Shown here piece by piece: positions 1 to 8,299 of a stretch of DNA of 64,000 bases; position 1 is the stretch's first letter, and each line of letters opens with the position of its first letter. The stretch is taken from assembly GCF_004209775.1 (NCBI RefSeq), contig NZ_CP035914.1:1984001-2048000 (forward strand). Direction: 5' to 3'. The notes under the pieces are model-generated. The model searched no databases. It worked only from the letters and a program-made list of their open reading frames with translations, and was not told the DNA's origin. Origin of the DNA: Synechococcus sp. WH 8101 (lineage in GTDB: Bacteria > Cyanobacteriota > Cyanobacteriia > PCC-6307 > Cyanobiaceae). Position numbers and translations under genes: made by a program.

Positions 1-69
1 TACTTACTTGGTCGCGCAGGCGACACAGGTCAGCCGCTCGAAGCCAGACGCTTTGCTGTTGGTCAGCCT

Positions 70-143
70 GGGACCGTAGTTCAATTGGTTAGAGCACCGC
101 CCTGTCACGGCGGAAGTTGCGGGTTCGAGCCCCGTCGGTCCCG
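70..143 (+). tRNA. tRNA-Asp (GTC)
   Basis: A complete 74-nt cloverleaf is readable. The acceptor arm GGGACCG (70-76) pairs with CGGTCCC (136-142), with discriminator G at 143. The D-loop region is TTCAATTGGTTAGAG, the anticodon loop CTGTCAC carries GTC at 104-106, and the T-arm contains GGTTCGAGCC. The anticodon reads Asp codons GAC/GAT. No CCA is encoded. The gene ends only 20 nt before the gltX start, so the two may share a transcript. Confidence 0.97.
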
Positions 144-163
144 TTCCAGTTCCTGTTCCAGCC

Positions 164-1600
164 GTGTCGGTTCGCGTTCGCCTCGCCCCGAGTCCGACAG
201 GAACCCTCCACATTGGCACGGCCCGCACGGCCGTCTTCAACTGGCTCTTCGCCAGGCGCATGGGTGGAGCCTTTCTCCTGCGCATTGAAGACACCGATCG
301 GGAGCGGTCAAAACCGGAATTCACCGCCAACATTCTTGAGGGGCTGCGCTGGCTGGGTCTCGAATGGGATGAAGAACCAGTAGTACAGAGCGAACGACTG
401 GACGCCCACCGTGAAGCGATCCAGACCCTGCTCGACCGCGGCCTGGCCTATCGCTGTTACACCAGCGAGGACGAACTCAACGCCCTGCGCGATCAACAAC
501 GCGCCTCGGGCCTGGCTCCCCGTTATGACAACCGTCACCGCGATCTGAGTCCTGAGCAGGAGGCCGCCTTCCAAGCAGAGGGTCGTACGGCGGTGATCCG
601 TTTTCGCATCGACGATGAGGAAAGCATCACCTGGTCTGACATGGTGCGCGGAGCCATGCGCTGGAGTGGGTCCGATCTGGGGGGCGACATGGTGATCGCC
701 CGCCGGGCCGCCGCTGATGCCATCGGCGACCCCCTCTACAACCTGGTGGTGGTGGTGGACGATGCGGCCATGGCCATCACCCACGTGATCCGCGGCGAGG
801 ACCACATCGCCAACACGGCCAAACAATTGCTGCTCTACGAAGCCCTCGGCCTCGGCGCACCCCAGTTCGCCCACACCCCGCTGATCCTCAATGCCGAAGG
901 GCGCAAACTTTCCAAACGCGATGGCGTCACCTCGATCAGCGACTTTCGCGCCATGGGCTACACCGCAGAAGCGCTCGCCAATTACATGACCCTGCTCGGC
1001 TGGTCGGTGCCCGAGGGGATGGAGGAGCGCTTCAGCCTCACCGAAGCGGCAGCCGTATTCAGCTTTGAGCGGGTGAACAAGGCCGGCGCCCGTTTCGACT
1101 GGGACAAACTCAACTGGCTGAACGCCCAGGTCTTGCACGGCTGGGATGCCGACCAGCTGCTGACGGCACTCCAGCCCCTCTGGCAACAGGAAGGATGGGG
1201 CCTGCCTGGCGACGACCGCAGCTGGGCCAGGGATCTGGCCACTCTGCTGGGTCCTTCCCTCACCCTGGTGAACGATGGCGTGGAGCAGGCGCGTCCGTTC
1301 TTTGAGGAACCGGCGCTGGAAAGCGATGGTCTGCAGCAACTGGACCAGGACGGTGCCAAGGCAGCCCTTCAGGCCCTCAACAGCCTGCTGGAGTCGTCTC
1401 CCTGGGATGGCACCGACAACGGGCGCGGCCAGGAGCTACTGAAACAGGCGGTGGAGCAGGCCGGTGTGAAAAAAGGTCTGATGATGAAAAGTCTCCGTGC
1501 CGCCCTGCTCGGTCGCCTGCAGGGGCCCGACCTGATGACCACCTGGGGCTTACTGGCTCGAATCGGCCACGACCGGCAACGGATCCAACGCTGTTGCTGA
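164..1600 (+). CDS. gltX: glutamyl-tRNA synthetase
   Basis: A class Ic aminoacyl-tRNA synthetase that charges tRNA-Glu in the cytoplasm; in cyanobacteria the same enzyme type usually also mischarges tRNA-Gln for later amidation. The 478 residues match the bacterial family length. The N-terminus reads [11 protein letters not shown] followed by the HIGH-type motif HIGT (residues 17-20), and the second signature KLSKR is at 248-252. The start is GTG at 164; no ATG lies upstream in frame before the tRNA-Asp gene. The last 51 bases overlap the antiporter gene on the opposite strand tail to tail, and both frames look genuine. Confidence 0.97.
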   Translation: MSVRVRLAPSPTGTLHIGTARTAVFNWLFARRMGGAFLLRIEDTDRERSKPEFTANILEGLRWLGLEWDEEPVVQSERLDAHREAIQTLLDRGLAYRCYTSEDELNALRDQQRASGLAPRYDNRHRDLSPEQEAAFQAEGRTAVIRFRIDDEESITWSDMVRGAMRWSGSDLGGDMVIARRAAADAIGDPLYNLVVVVDDAAMAITHVIRGEDHIANTAKQLLLYEALGLGAPQFAHTPLILNAEGRKLSKRDGVTSISDFRAMGYTAEALANYMTLLGWSVPEGMEERFSLTEAAAVFSFERVNKAGARFDWDKLNWLNAQVLHGWDADQLLTALQPLWQQEGWGLPGDDRSWARDLATLLGPSLTLVNDGVEQARPFFEEPALESDGLQQLDQDGAKAALQALNSLLESSPWDGTDNGRGQELLKQAVEQAGVKKGLMMKSLRAALLGRLQGPDLMTTWGLLARIGHDRQRIQRCC

Positions 1601-2836
1601 CCCATCAGGCGCTTCCTCAGCCCCTGGGGCGTCATCGCCCTCGTCGGCAGCGATCAAACCGAGCCAGTGAGCCAGGGGCTGGGCCGTCAATCCCTGCAGG
1701 CCCACCGTCATCAAAATTGTGAGAAACACCAGGCCCTGAAGGCGGCCAGCCCCGAGCACACCCGCCTGCTCCAGACGAATCGCGAAGAGCGAAGCCACCG
1801 CAGCTGTGACGATGCCCCGTGGCGCCAACCAACCGAGAAACAGGCGCTGACGCCAGTCCAGGGGCAAGCCAATCGTGGCGACACTCACCGCCACCGGTCG
1901 CACGAACACCATCAGCACCAACACACAACTGATCCCACCCCAACCGAGCGGGCTCAGTTCCGCCCAGGACACATCGGCCGCCAACAGGGGGAAGAGCATG
2001 GTGATCGCCAGACGAGCCAGTTCCCTGATCAACTCATCCAGCTGCGCCGCATCGGTGGAGGGGCGACGGCCCACCACCACGCCAGCTGCCACCGACGCCG
2101 GCAACCCCGACTCGGGCAACAACCACTCACAGGCGCCGAACATCAGGAACAACACCCCAAGGGTGAGCTGCAACCGCAACCCGACCGATGGATCGGGCTT
2201 GAGGCGTCGCAGGGCCTCGGAAAGCAGCCAGCCGCAGGCCAGTCCAATCAGCACCCCGCCGCCGAGGCGCGAGAGCAGACCGATCGCCAGACCCCGCCAG
2301 CCATGCAGATCGCCCAGCAGCAATTCGAGCAGCAACAAGGCGAGCACCGCCCCCACGGGCTCCAGCACCAGCCCCTCCGCTTCCAGCACATCCCCCAGCG
2401 GTGGTGCCAGACGGATCTGCTGCACCAGAGGGGTGACCACCGTGGGCCCTGTCGCGAGCACGATGGCGCTGTAGACCGCCGCCACTGACCAGCCCAGCCC
2501 GGCAAGCCAATGGGCCGCCAACAGACCGGCGGCGAGAGACAGCAACAAGCGGATCAGCGAAATCCGCAGCACCGTCGCCTTGATCGTGTCACCCGGCAGG
2601 CGCAGATTCAGGCCACCATCGAAGAGCACCAGGCTCACGAGCAGCCCCACCACCGTCTCCAGGCCCTGGCCGAGATCCAGGGGCTCCACCAGTCCCAGGC
2701 CGGAGCGGCCGATCAATAAGCCCGCGAGCAGCAGCAGCACCACCCCCGGCAAACCGGACAGGGCCGCCAGCAAACGCGCACTGGCGCCGGCAAACACGGT
2801 GACGCCCCAGAGCAGTCCCAGCCGCTCAGGTGTCAT
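1550..2836 (-). CDS. CPA1-family Na+/H+ (cation/proton) antiporter
   Basis: A 428-residue polytopic membrane protein with about a dozen hydrophobic segments. It has features of the NhaP/CPA1 exchanger family: [10 protein letters not shown] near residue 70, a polar [14 protein letters not shown] segment near 130-145 corresponding to the ion-binding helix, and a late [15 protein letters not shown] segment. It probably exchanges monovalent cations for protons and so serves pH and salt homeostasis. The C-terminus is a short acidic soluble tail of about 30 residues. It overlaps the upstream 81-residue gene by 11 bases, suggesting translational coupling, and its 3' end overlaps gltX by 51 bases. 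Ion specificity cannot be read from sequence. Confidence 0.9.
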   Translation of the reverse strand: MTPERLGLLWGVTVFAGASARLLAALSGLPGVVLLLLAGLLIGRSGLGLVEPLDLGQGLETVVGLLVSLVLFDGGLNLRLPGDTIKATVLRISLIRLLLSLAAGLLAAHWLAGLGWSVAAVYSAIVLATGPTVVTPLVQQIRLAPPLGDVLEAEGLVLEPVGAVLALLLLELLLGDLHGWRGLAIGLLSRLGGGVLIGLACGWLLSEALRRLKPDPSVGLRLQLTLGVLFLMFGACEWLLPESGLPASVAAGVVVGRRPSTDAAQLDELIRELARLAITMLFPLLAADVSWAELSPLGWGGISCVLVLMVFVRPVAVSVATIGLPLDWRQRLFLGWLAPRGIVTAAVASLFAIRLEQAGVLGAGRLQGLVFLTILMTVGLQGLTAQPLAHWLGLIAADEGDDAPGAEEAPDGSATALDPLPVVADSSQ

Positions 2837-3071
2837 CGAGAGAGGCGAATTGAGGTTCCACCCGCAGACCGGTCACCGCATCGGGGCGCACCACCAGATA
2901 TTCCCCGTCGAGATCACCAAGGGGAACATTAATGAAACCGCCCTGGCTCGGCGCATTGACCAATCCCTGATACCACTGCTGGAACTGATCCAATGTGGAG
3001 AAGTGCACCTGTTCCGTCTGTCCGCCCACTAAGTGGAGCGACACGGCATAACGGCGGGGTTGGCGAGTCAT
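2826..3071 (-). CDS. conserved small protein of unknown function (81 aa)
   Basis: An 81-residue soluble protein starting MTRQPRRYAVSLHL. It has alternating hydrophobic and polar residues, a central FSTLDQFQQWYQGLV segment and a PLGDLDGEYLVVRPDAV segment that looks like beta strands; there is no signal peptide or membrane helix. The start codon is ATG, and its 3' end overlaps the antiporter start by 11 bases on the same strand. That tight coupling is the main evidence that it is real. I do not recognise a named domain and assign no function. Confidence 0.7.
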   Translation of the reverse strand: MTRQPRRYAVSLHLVGGQTEQVHFSTLDQFQQWYQGLVNAPSQGGFINVPLGDLDGEYLVVRPDAVTGLRVEPQFASLDDT

Positions 3072-3131
3072 GGGCGAACCGTACTTCCCGGGGGCATCCC
3101 GTCAGGATGACGGTTCAAAGCGGCCGTGTCT

Positions 3132-4244
3132 TCAGACCTCCAGCAGGGTCAATGACGCCTCCAGGATCCGCTGACTGGCCTGGCCATCACCGAAGGGGTT
3201 CACGGCGCGGGCCATGGCGTCATAGGCCTGGGGCTCATCCAACAGGCGCGAAGCCTCGGCCGCGATGGTGGCGGGGTCGGTGCCGACCAAACGGGCGGTC
3301 CCCGCATCGACCGCCTCCGGTCGCTCCGTCGTCCGTCGCAACACGAGCACGGGTTTTCCGAGGGCGGGCGCCTCTTCCTGAAGGCCGCCGGAGTCGGTGA
3401 GCAAGAGGGTGCACCCCTTCATCGCCGCCACGAGGCGGTCGTAATCGAGGGGCTCGGTGAGTACAACCCGGGGGTGGCCGCCCAGCAAGGCCTGCAGGGG
3501 TTCGCGCACGGTGGGATTGCGATGCAGCGGCAGCAGCAGCGCGGTGTCGGGGTGGGAGTCGAGCACCCGCAGCATGCCATCGGCGATCAGGGCCAGACGC
3601 TCACCCCAGTTCTCACGCCGATGCACCGTGGCCAGGATCACCCTCTGGCCCGACCAATCGAGGGGCAGGTCCGTGAGCGGTGCCGCCTGTTCTGCCATGT
3701 GCAGCAGGGCGTCAATCACCGTGTTGCCGGTGACCATCACCCGGCCCACCACACCAGACGCCTGAAGATTGGCCTCCGAACGCGCCGTGGGAGCGAAATG
3801 CAGCTGGGCGACCTGGGAGATGAGGCGACGGTTGGCCTCCTCCGGGAAGGGGTCGTAGAGGTTGTCGGTCCTCAGACCGGCCTCTACGTGGCCCACCGGA
3901 ATCTGCTCGTAGAACGCGGCCAGAGCGGCGGCAAAGGCTGTGGTGGTATCGCCCTGCACCAGCACCAGAGAGGGCGGAAAGGCCTGAAAGTCTTCACGCA
4001 GGCCTTGGAGTGCGGCACAGGTGACATGGGTGAGGGTCTGGCGCGGCGCCATCAGGTTGAGATCCTGGTCAGCGCGGAGCCCGAACAGCTCCATCACCTG
4101 CTGCACCATCTCCCGGTGCTGTCCGGTCAGCACCACACGGGTCTGCAGCCGATCACAGGCCTGGAAGGCCTGAATCACCGGTGCCAACTTGATGGCCTCC
4201 GGTCGGGTTCCCAGAACGATCGTGACCCGCGGCTGGCCAGACAT
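3132..4244 (-). CDS. wecB: UDP-N-acetylglucosamine 2-epimerase (non-hydrolysing)
   Basis: Interconverts UDP-GlcNAc and UDP-ManNAc for surface polysaccharide synthesis. The length of 370 residues is typical. The N-terminus has VTIVLGTRPEAIKLAPVI, the family hallmark, followed by VLTGQHREM. Later landmarks are VQGDTTTAFA, GHVEAGLRT, PFPEEANRRL, NRRENWG-type VHRRENWGERL and LLTDSGGLQEEAPALGKPVL, which binds the nucleotide-sugar phosphates. It is transcribed away from pilT across a 120-base divergent gap. A nanE gene at 24791-25513 also acts on ManNAc chemistry, but there is no linkage between them. Confidence 0.95.
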   Translation of the reverse strand: MSGQPRVTIVLGTRPEAIKLAPVIQAFQACDRLQTRVVLTGQHREMVQQVMELFGLRADQDLNLMAPRQTLTHVTCAALQGLREDFQAFPPSLVLVQGDTTTAFAAALAAFYEQIPVGHVEAGLRTDNLYDPFPEEANRRLISQVAQLHFAPTARSEANLQASGVVGRVMVTGNTVIDALLHMAEQAAPLTDLPLDWSGQRVILATVHRRENWGERLALIADGMLRVLDSHPDTALLLPLHRNPTVREPLQALLGGHPRVVLTEPLDYDRLVAAMKGCTLLLTDSGGLQEEAPALGKPVLVLRRTTERPEAVDAGTARLVGTDPATIAAEASRLLDEPQAYDAMARAVNPFGDGQASQRILEASLTLLEV

Positions 4245-4364
4245 ACAGCGAGAGAGGGGCTGATCTGGCCGGATCCTAGGGGTGATCTCATCGCGCTCCC
4301 TCGCTCACCCTTGCCAGATCCCCGCCTATGGCGAAGCTGATGGAAGATTGCCTGCCGTCGCCCT

Positions 4365-5537
4365 GTGACCGATTCGGTTCTGCCGCCGGGATTGTCCCGG
4401 TCGCTACCCACGGCTCGCCGCCCCGAGCCTGCACCCTCGCCCGTGGGCAATCCCACTCCAGAGACCGGCAGCGCCCCGTCGTTGCAGGAGATTGTGAAAT
4501 GCGCCCACGACAATGGCCACTCCGACGTGCACCTAGGGGTGGGGGAGAAGCCCCGCTTCCGGGCCCGCGGCGAGATGGTCCTCACCGACTGGCCCCGCAC
4601 CGACAGTGCCGTGTTCCAGGGCTGGCTCCGCGAAATCCTCACGCCCCATCAGATCGATTCGTTTCAACGCAGCAAGGAATTGGATGGCTCCCACGCCTTT
4701 CCCTTCGTGCGGGTGCGCATCAATCTGCTCGACAGCCTCCACGGGCCGGCCATGGTGCTGCGCCTGATCCCCCAGACGATCCTCACCCTGGACGACCTGC
4801 AACTGCCCCCGGTGCTGCGGGAGCTGGCATCGCGACCGAAAGGCCTGGTGCTGGTGACCGGCCCAACCGGATCCGGCAAGAGCACCACCCTGGCCGCCAT
4901 GATCGACTGGATCAATCGGAACCAGGCGCGACACATCCTCACAATTGAGGATCCTGTTGAATTCGTGCACACGAGCCAACGATCCCTTGTTCGCCACAGG
5001 GAAGTGGGGCAGCACACACTGAAATTCCACAACGCCCTGAGGGCGGCCCTGCGCGAAGATCCCGATGTGATTCTCGTAGGAGAAATTCGCGATCGGGAAA
5101 CGCTGGGCACGGCCATGGAAGCCTCCCAGACCGGTCACCTGGTGTTCGGGACCCTGCACACCAACTCAGCCGTGAAAACGGTGGAGCGGGTGCTCGGCAT
5201 GTACCCCCCCGACGAGCAGGACAGCGTGCGTCGTGCGCTCTCCGAAGCCCTGCTGGGCGTGATCGCTCAGGGGCTAATCCGCACCACCGACGGCAAGCGC
5301 GCCGCGTATCACGACATCCTGATCAATTCTGATGCTTGCCGTGATTACATCCAGCGGGGAGCTCTTGATGAGGTGGAAGAGATCATGAGCCGCAGTGGCT
5401 TCGAGGGCATGCTCACCATCAACCAGTCATTGCAGACCCTGGTGGAGGCAGGCCGTGTGGAAGCAGATCAGGCCGTCGGCGTGAGCCTGAAACCAAATGA
5501 GCTAGCCCAGGCTCTGCGCGGCCGAGATGGAACGTGA
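4365..5537 (+). CDS. PilT/PilU-type twitching motility retraction ATPase
   Basis: A hexameric AAA-like ATPase of the type II/IV secretion family that powers type IV pilus retraction at the inner membrane. The protein is 390 residues with a GTG start at 4365; the first 45 or so residues are a low-complexity, proline-rich extension. The family core begins at LQEIVKCAHDNGHSDVHL. The Walker A motif GPTGSGKST is at residues 166-174, the Asp box LREDPDVILVGEIRD near 230-244 and the His box GHLVFGTLHTNSA near 257-269. The absence of a GspE N-terminal domain favours PilT over PilB. It is convergent with the hli gene across a 15-base gap. No other pilus gene is in the window. Confidence 0.92.
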   Translation: MTDSVLPPGLSRSLPTARRPEPAPSPVGNPTPETGSAPSLQEIVKCAHDNGHSDVHLGVGEKPRFRARGEMVLTDWPRTDSAVFQGWLREILTPHQIDSFQRSKELDGSHAFPFVRVRINLLDSLHGPAMVLRLIPQTILTLDDLQLPPVLRELASRPKGLVLVTGPTGSGKSTTLAAMIDWINRNQARHILTIEDPVEFVHTSQRSLVRHREVGQHTLKFHNALRAALREDPDVILVGEIRDRETLGTAMEASQTGHLVFGTLHTNSAVKTVERVLGMYPPDEQDSVRRALSEALLGVIAQGLIRTTDGKRAAYHDILINSDACRDYIQRGALDEVEEIMSRSGFEGMLTINQSLQTLVEAGRVEADQAVGVSLKPNELAQALRGRDGT

Positions 5538-5552
5538 CGGGTCAGCGTCTGA

Positions 5553-5777
5553 TCAGGAAGGGCTGCCACCGAACAGGCGCACCAGCAGAAGGGTGGCGAG
5601 ACCCACGGAGAGGCCCAGCATCGCCAAGCGTCCATTCCAGATTTCCGCTTGGGGGGTGAAGCCGCGTCGCCAGGCGTTCAGTTCACCATTCGCAACAGGT
5701 TGCCGCGCTGCACGGTCCGAACCGGGCTCAGCTGAGGACGCCGCCGCAGCGGTTGTGGTTCCAGACTCGGAGGCCAT
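5553..5777 (-). CDS. high-light-inducible protein (Hli/Scp family)
   Basis: A 74-residue single-helix protein. The C-terminal half carries the chlorophyll-binding signature AEIWNGRLAMLGLSVGLA (family consensus ExxNGRxAMxG) followed by a hydrophobic stretch. The first 35 residues are Ala/Ser/Thr-rich and variable, as in other Hli proteins. Hli proteins associate with photosystems in the thylakoid and help photoprotection and chlorophyll recycling. It lies 41 bases downstream of tsaD on the same strand; I see no clear separate promoter. Confidence 0.92.
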   Translation of the reverse strand: MASESGTTTAAAASSAEPGSDRAARQPVANGELNAWRRGFTPQAEIWNGRLAMLGLSVGLATLLLVRLFGGSPS

Positions 5778-5818
5778 GCCGTTGCGACGAAGGAAACTCG
5801 ATCTTAAGAATTTCAGTC

Positions 5819-6904
5819 TCAGAACGGCGCCTCAGTCGACACCAAAGCCTCGGCCTGCTCCAGGGGCCAACGGGCTGACACGCCCAGGCGCAGCGAACTG
5901 AAGTCCTGCGCCCCACGGAGACGCTGCAGTGCAGCCGCACCCACCATGGCGGCATTGTCGGTACAAAATTCCAGCGGTGCGATCTGAACCTGCACCCCAC
6001 AAGCGGCGGCCCGATCGCTCATCTGTCGGCGCAAGCGGAGATTGGCCGCCACGCCACCCACAAGCACCAATTGGTTCAGTCCCTCATCGCGGCAGCAGCG
6101 CAGGCTCCGCTCCACCAGCACATCCGCCACCACCTGCTCAAAACTGGCGGCAAGATCGGCCCAGACGGCGGCTGCGGCGTCTCCATCCACCAGCTCAGCC
6201 TTGCAGGCTTCCACCTGGCGCAACATCGCTGTTTTCAAGCCACTGAACGAGAAGTCGTAGGGGTGGAAGCCCCCCTCTCGCCGCGACACCCGCCCCTTCG
6301 GCAGGGAGAACCGGGACGCATCACCCTGGGCAGCCAGAGCCTGGATCGCCGGACCGCCCGGATAAGGAAGGCCAAGCAACCGCGCCACTTTGTCGAAAGC
6401 CTCTCCCGCCGCGTCGTCGTGGCTGCGCCCAAGCCGGGTCATCGCACTATCCGCGGCCACCCGGATCAGCTCCGTGTGGCCGCCGCTGACGAGAAGCACC
6501 AGGTAGGGAGGCGTTGGTGGGGTGTCGCCCAACGACACCGAGGCGAGATGTCCCTCCAGGTGGTGCACCCCCAGAAAAGGCTTGCCATGCAGAGCCGCCA
6601 GCGTGCGGGCGCTCACCGAGCCCACCATCAGGGCACCCACCAGGCCAGGCGCCACGGTGGCGGCCACAGCATCAAGCGCATCGATGCCGAGCTCGGAGTG
6701 TTCGAGAACCTCATCCACCAGCGTGGGCAACGCCTCCACATGGCGGCGGGAAGCGATCTCCGGCACAACCCCACCCCACTGGGCATGCTCCTCCACCTGG
6801 GAAGCAATGCGGTGAGCGAGCACTTCAAGGCGGCGGCCGTTCTGCCGCACGACGGCCGCCGCCGACTCGTCACAACTTGTTTCGAGCGCCAGCACTGTCG
6901 GCAT
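5819..6904 (-). CDS. tsaD: tRNA N6-adenosine threonylcarbamoyltransferase
   Basis: The Kae1/Gcp subunit that installs t6A at position 37 of ANN-decoding tRNAs. The 361-residue protein opens with [16 protein letters not shown], the ASKHA fold phosphate-binding signature. It carries the metal-binding HHLEGH motif near residues 113-118, the [10 protein letters not shown] motif, and [13 protein letters not shown] late in the chain. The start is ATG. It is divergent from psaF across 76 bases and sits 41 bases upstream of the hli gene on the same strand. Confidence 0.97.
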   Translation of the reverse strand: MPTVLALETSCDESAAAVVRQNGRRLEVLAHRIASQVEEHAQWGGVVPEIASRRHVEALPTLVDEVLEHSELGIDALDAVAATVAPGLVGALMVGSVSARTLAALHGKPFLGVHHLEGHLASVSLGDTPPTPPYLVLLVSGGHTELIRVAADSAMTRLGRSHDDAAGEAFDKVARLLGLPYPGGPAIQALAAQGDASRFSLPKGRVSRREGGFHPYDFSFSGLKTAMLRQVEACKAELVDGDAAAAVWADLAASFEQVVADVLVERSLRCCRDEGLNQLVLVGGVAANLRLRRQMSDRAAACGVQVQIAPLEFCTDNAAMVGAAALQRLRGAQDFSSLRLGVSARWPLEQAEALVSTEAPF

Positions 6905-6942
6905 CGCTTTCCACAGCCTCCCCTACTGTCCGTTTGTGACAT

Positions 6943-6960
6943 CCTGCCGTCCGGGGCAGG
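6943..6960 (+). other. small hairpin in the psaF leader
   Basis: CCTGCC (6943-6948) can pair with GGCAGG (6955-6960) around a six-base loop, 20 bases before the psaF start codon. Because it lies in a leader of under 80 bases it may affect transcript stability or termination, but a six-pair stem is easy to find by chance at this GC content. Confidence 0.3.
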
Positions 6961-6980
6961 CCTAATCAGGAATCGATCCG

Positions 6981-7460
6981 ATGCGTCGTCTCTTCGCCCT
7001 TGCGCTTTCGGCCCTGCTCATCGTCGGCTTCGCTCCCGTTGCCAAAGCGGACGTGGCCGGCCTGACCCCCTGCGCTGAAAGTGCTCGCTTTCAGCAGCGT
7101 GCCGCTGCTGCCACCACACCTCAGGCCAAAGCGCGTTTCGAGATGTACAGCGAAGCTGTGTGTGGCGACGACGGTCTGCCCCACCTGATCGTGGATGGTC
7201 GCTGGAGCCATGCCGGTGATTTCGTGTATCCCGGTCTGATGTTCCTCTATGTGGCTGGTTGCATTGGCTGGGCCGGTCGTGAGTACCTCAAGGCCACCCG
7301 CGGCACCAAAGAGCAATACTCCAAGGAAATTCAGATCGATCTCCCCCTCGCCCTGAAGAGCTGCATCGCAGCAGCCACCTGGCCCCTGGCAGCATTCGGT
7401 GAATTCACGAGCGGCAAGCTTCTTGAGAGCGACAACAAAATCACCGTGTCGCCTCGCTGA
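6981..7460 (+). CDS. psaF: photosystem I reaction centre subunit III (plastocyanin/cytochrome c6 docking)
   Basis: A 159-residue thylakoid protein of photosystem I on the lumenal side. A clear signal peptide ([23 protein letters not shown]) precedes the mature N-terminus [11 protein letters not shown]. The [17 protein letters not shown] segment and the hydrophobic [19 protein letters not shown] helix are typical PsaF landmarks. It is followed after 35 bases by psaJ, its usual partner, and then by a strong terminator, forming a two-gene psaFJ transcript. Confidence 0.98.
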   Translation: MRRLFALALSALLIVGFAPVAKADVAGLTPCAESARFQQRAAAATTPQAKARFEMYSEAVCGDDGLPHLIVDGRWSHAGDFVYPGLMFLYVAGCIGWAGREYLKATRGTKEQYSKEIQIDLPLALKSCIAAATWPLAAFGEFTSGKLLESDNKITVSPR

Positions 7461-7495
7461 GACTTTTTCACCCTCCACGTTTCTTCTCACCTCCC

Positions 7496-7615
7496 ATGCA
7501 GAAATTCCTAACTACCGCCCCTGTGGTTGCCGCGATCTGGTTCACCCTCACCGCCGGCATTCTCATCGAGTGGAATCGTTTTTTCCCCGATCTGCTCTTT
7601 CACCCGATGGGTTGA
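7496..7615 (+). CDS. psaJ: photosystem I subunit IX (39 aa)
   Basis: A short gene of 40 codons including TGA. The translation begins [19 protein letters not shown] and continues through [18 protein letters not shown], one transmembrane helix followed by the conserved [10 protein letters not shown] motif that packs next to PsaF. Length, motif and position directly after psaF make the assignment firm. Transcription probably ends at the hairpin 7635-7664. Confidence 0.97.
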   Translation: MQKFLTTAPVVAAIWFTLTAGILIEWNRFFPDLLFHPMG

Positions 7616-7634
7616 TTCCTTCGCCATCAATGAA

Positions 7635-7664
7635 GAAAAAAGAGGGCTGAGGCCCTCTTTTTTT
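7635..7664. terminator. rho-independent terminator, probably bidirectional
   Basis: AGAGGGC (7641-7647) pairs with GCCCTCT (7652-7658) across a four-base loop, flanked by an A-run on the left (7635-7641) and a T-run on the right (7658-7664). It terminates psaFJ on the plus strand, and its A/T symmetry would also stop gmk transcription on the minus strand, whose stop codon is at 7669. Confidence 0.93.
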
Positions 7665-7668
7665 GTTG

Positions 7669-8238
7669 TCAGGCCGCCAGACCCATCAAGTGCTCCACCT
7701 CGGCGAGGGCGCGATCGAGATGATCATTGATCACCACAGCGTCGAATTCCGACTGGGCCGCCAGCTCGATGCGCGCCCGCTCGAGACGACGCTGAATCGC
7801 CGCCTCTGCATCCGTGCCCCGGCCACGGATCCGACGCTCCAACTCCTCAACACTGGGCGGCGCCAGGAAAATCTGCTTCGCCGTGGGGAAAGTGCGACGC
7901 ACCTGACGGGCACCTTCAAGCTCGATCTCCAGCAACACCGGCGTGTCAGCGGCGAGACGCTCCTGCACGGGCTGCCGCGGCGTGCCGTAGCAGTTACCGG
8001 CGAATTCAGCCCACTCGAGCAGACCCCCTTGCCGCACCAGGGCGTCGAACTGATCGCGACCGTGAAAGAAGTAATGCTCTCCGTCTCTCTCCCCGGCGCG
8101 GGGGGCACGGGTCGTAGCAGACACCGAGAGCCAGACCCTGGGATGGCGCTCCAGCAGTCGGGCCACCAGCGTGCCTTTGCCCACACCGCTTGGGCCGGTG
8201 AGCACCGTGAGTCCGGCGGTGGCTGGGGAAGAACCCAT
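7669..8238 (-). CDS. gmk: guanylate kinase
   Basis: Phosphorylates GMP to GDP with ATP, an essential step of GTP and dGTP supply. The 189-residue length is typical. The P-loop [10 protein letters not shown] is near residues 15-24. It is followed by the GMP-binding [15 protein letters not shown] segment, the ARQVRRTFP region and the [15 protein letters not shown] lid. The gene is divergent from the NFACT gene (61 bases between starts) and convergent with psaFJ at a shared terminator. Confidence 0.97.
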   Translation of the reverse strand: MGSSPATAGLTVLTGPSGVGKGTLVARLLERHPRVWLSVSATTRAPRAGERDGEHYFFHGRDQFDALVRQGGLLEWAEFAGNCYGTPRQPVQERLAADTPVLLEIELEGARQVRRTFPTAKQIFLAPPSVEELERRIRGRGTDAEAAIQRRLERARIELAAQSEFDAVVINDHLDRALAEVEHLMGLAA

Positions 8239-8299
8239 GCATTGCGTCCGATTGATCTGCAGGGTAGGAAGACACCTCGCCTACCAAGCCATCCCCGCC

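Noticed and set aside
4-333. 109-residue minus-strand frame over tRNA-Asp and the gltX start
   Set aside because: It is a shadow: part of its translation comes from the reverse complement of the tRNA, and the plus strand is firmly gltX.
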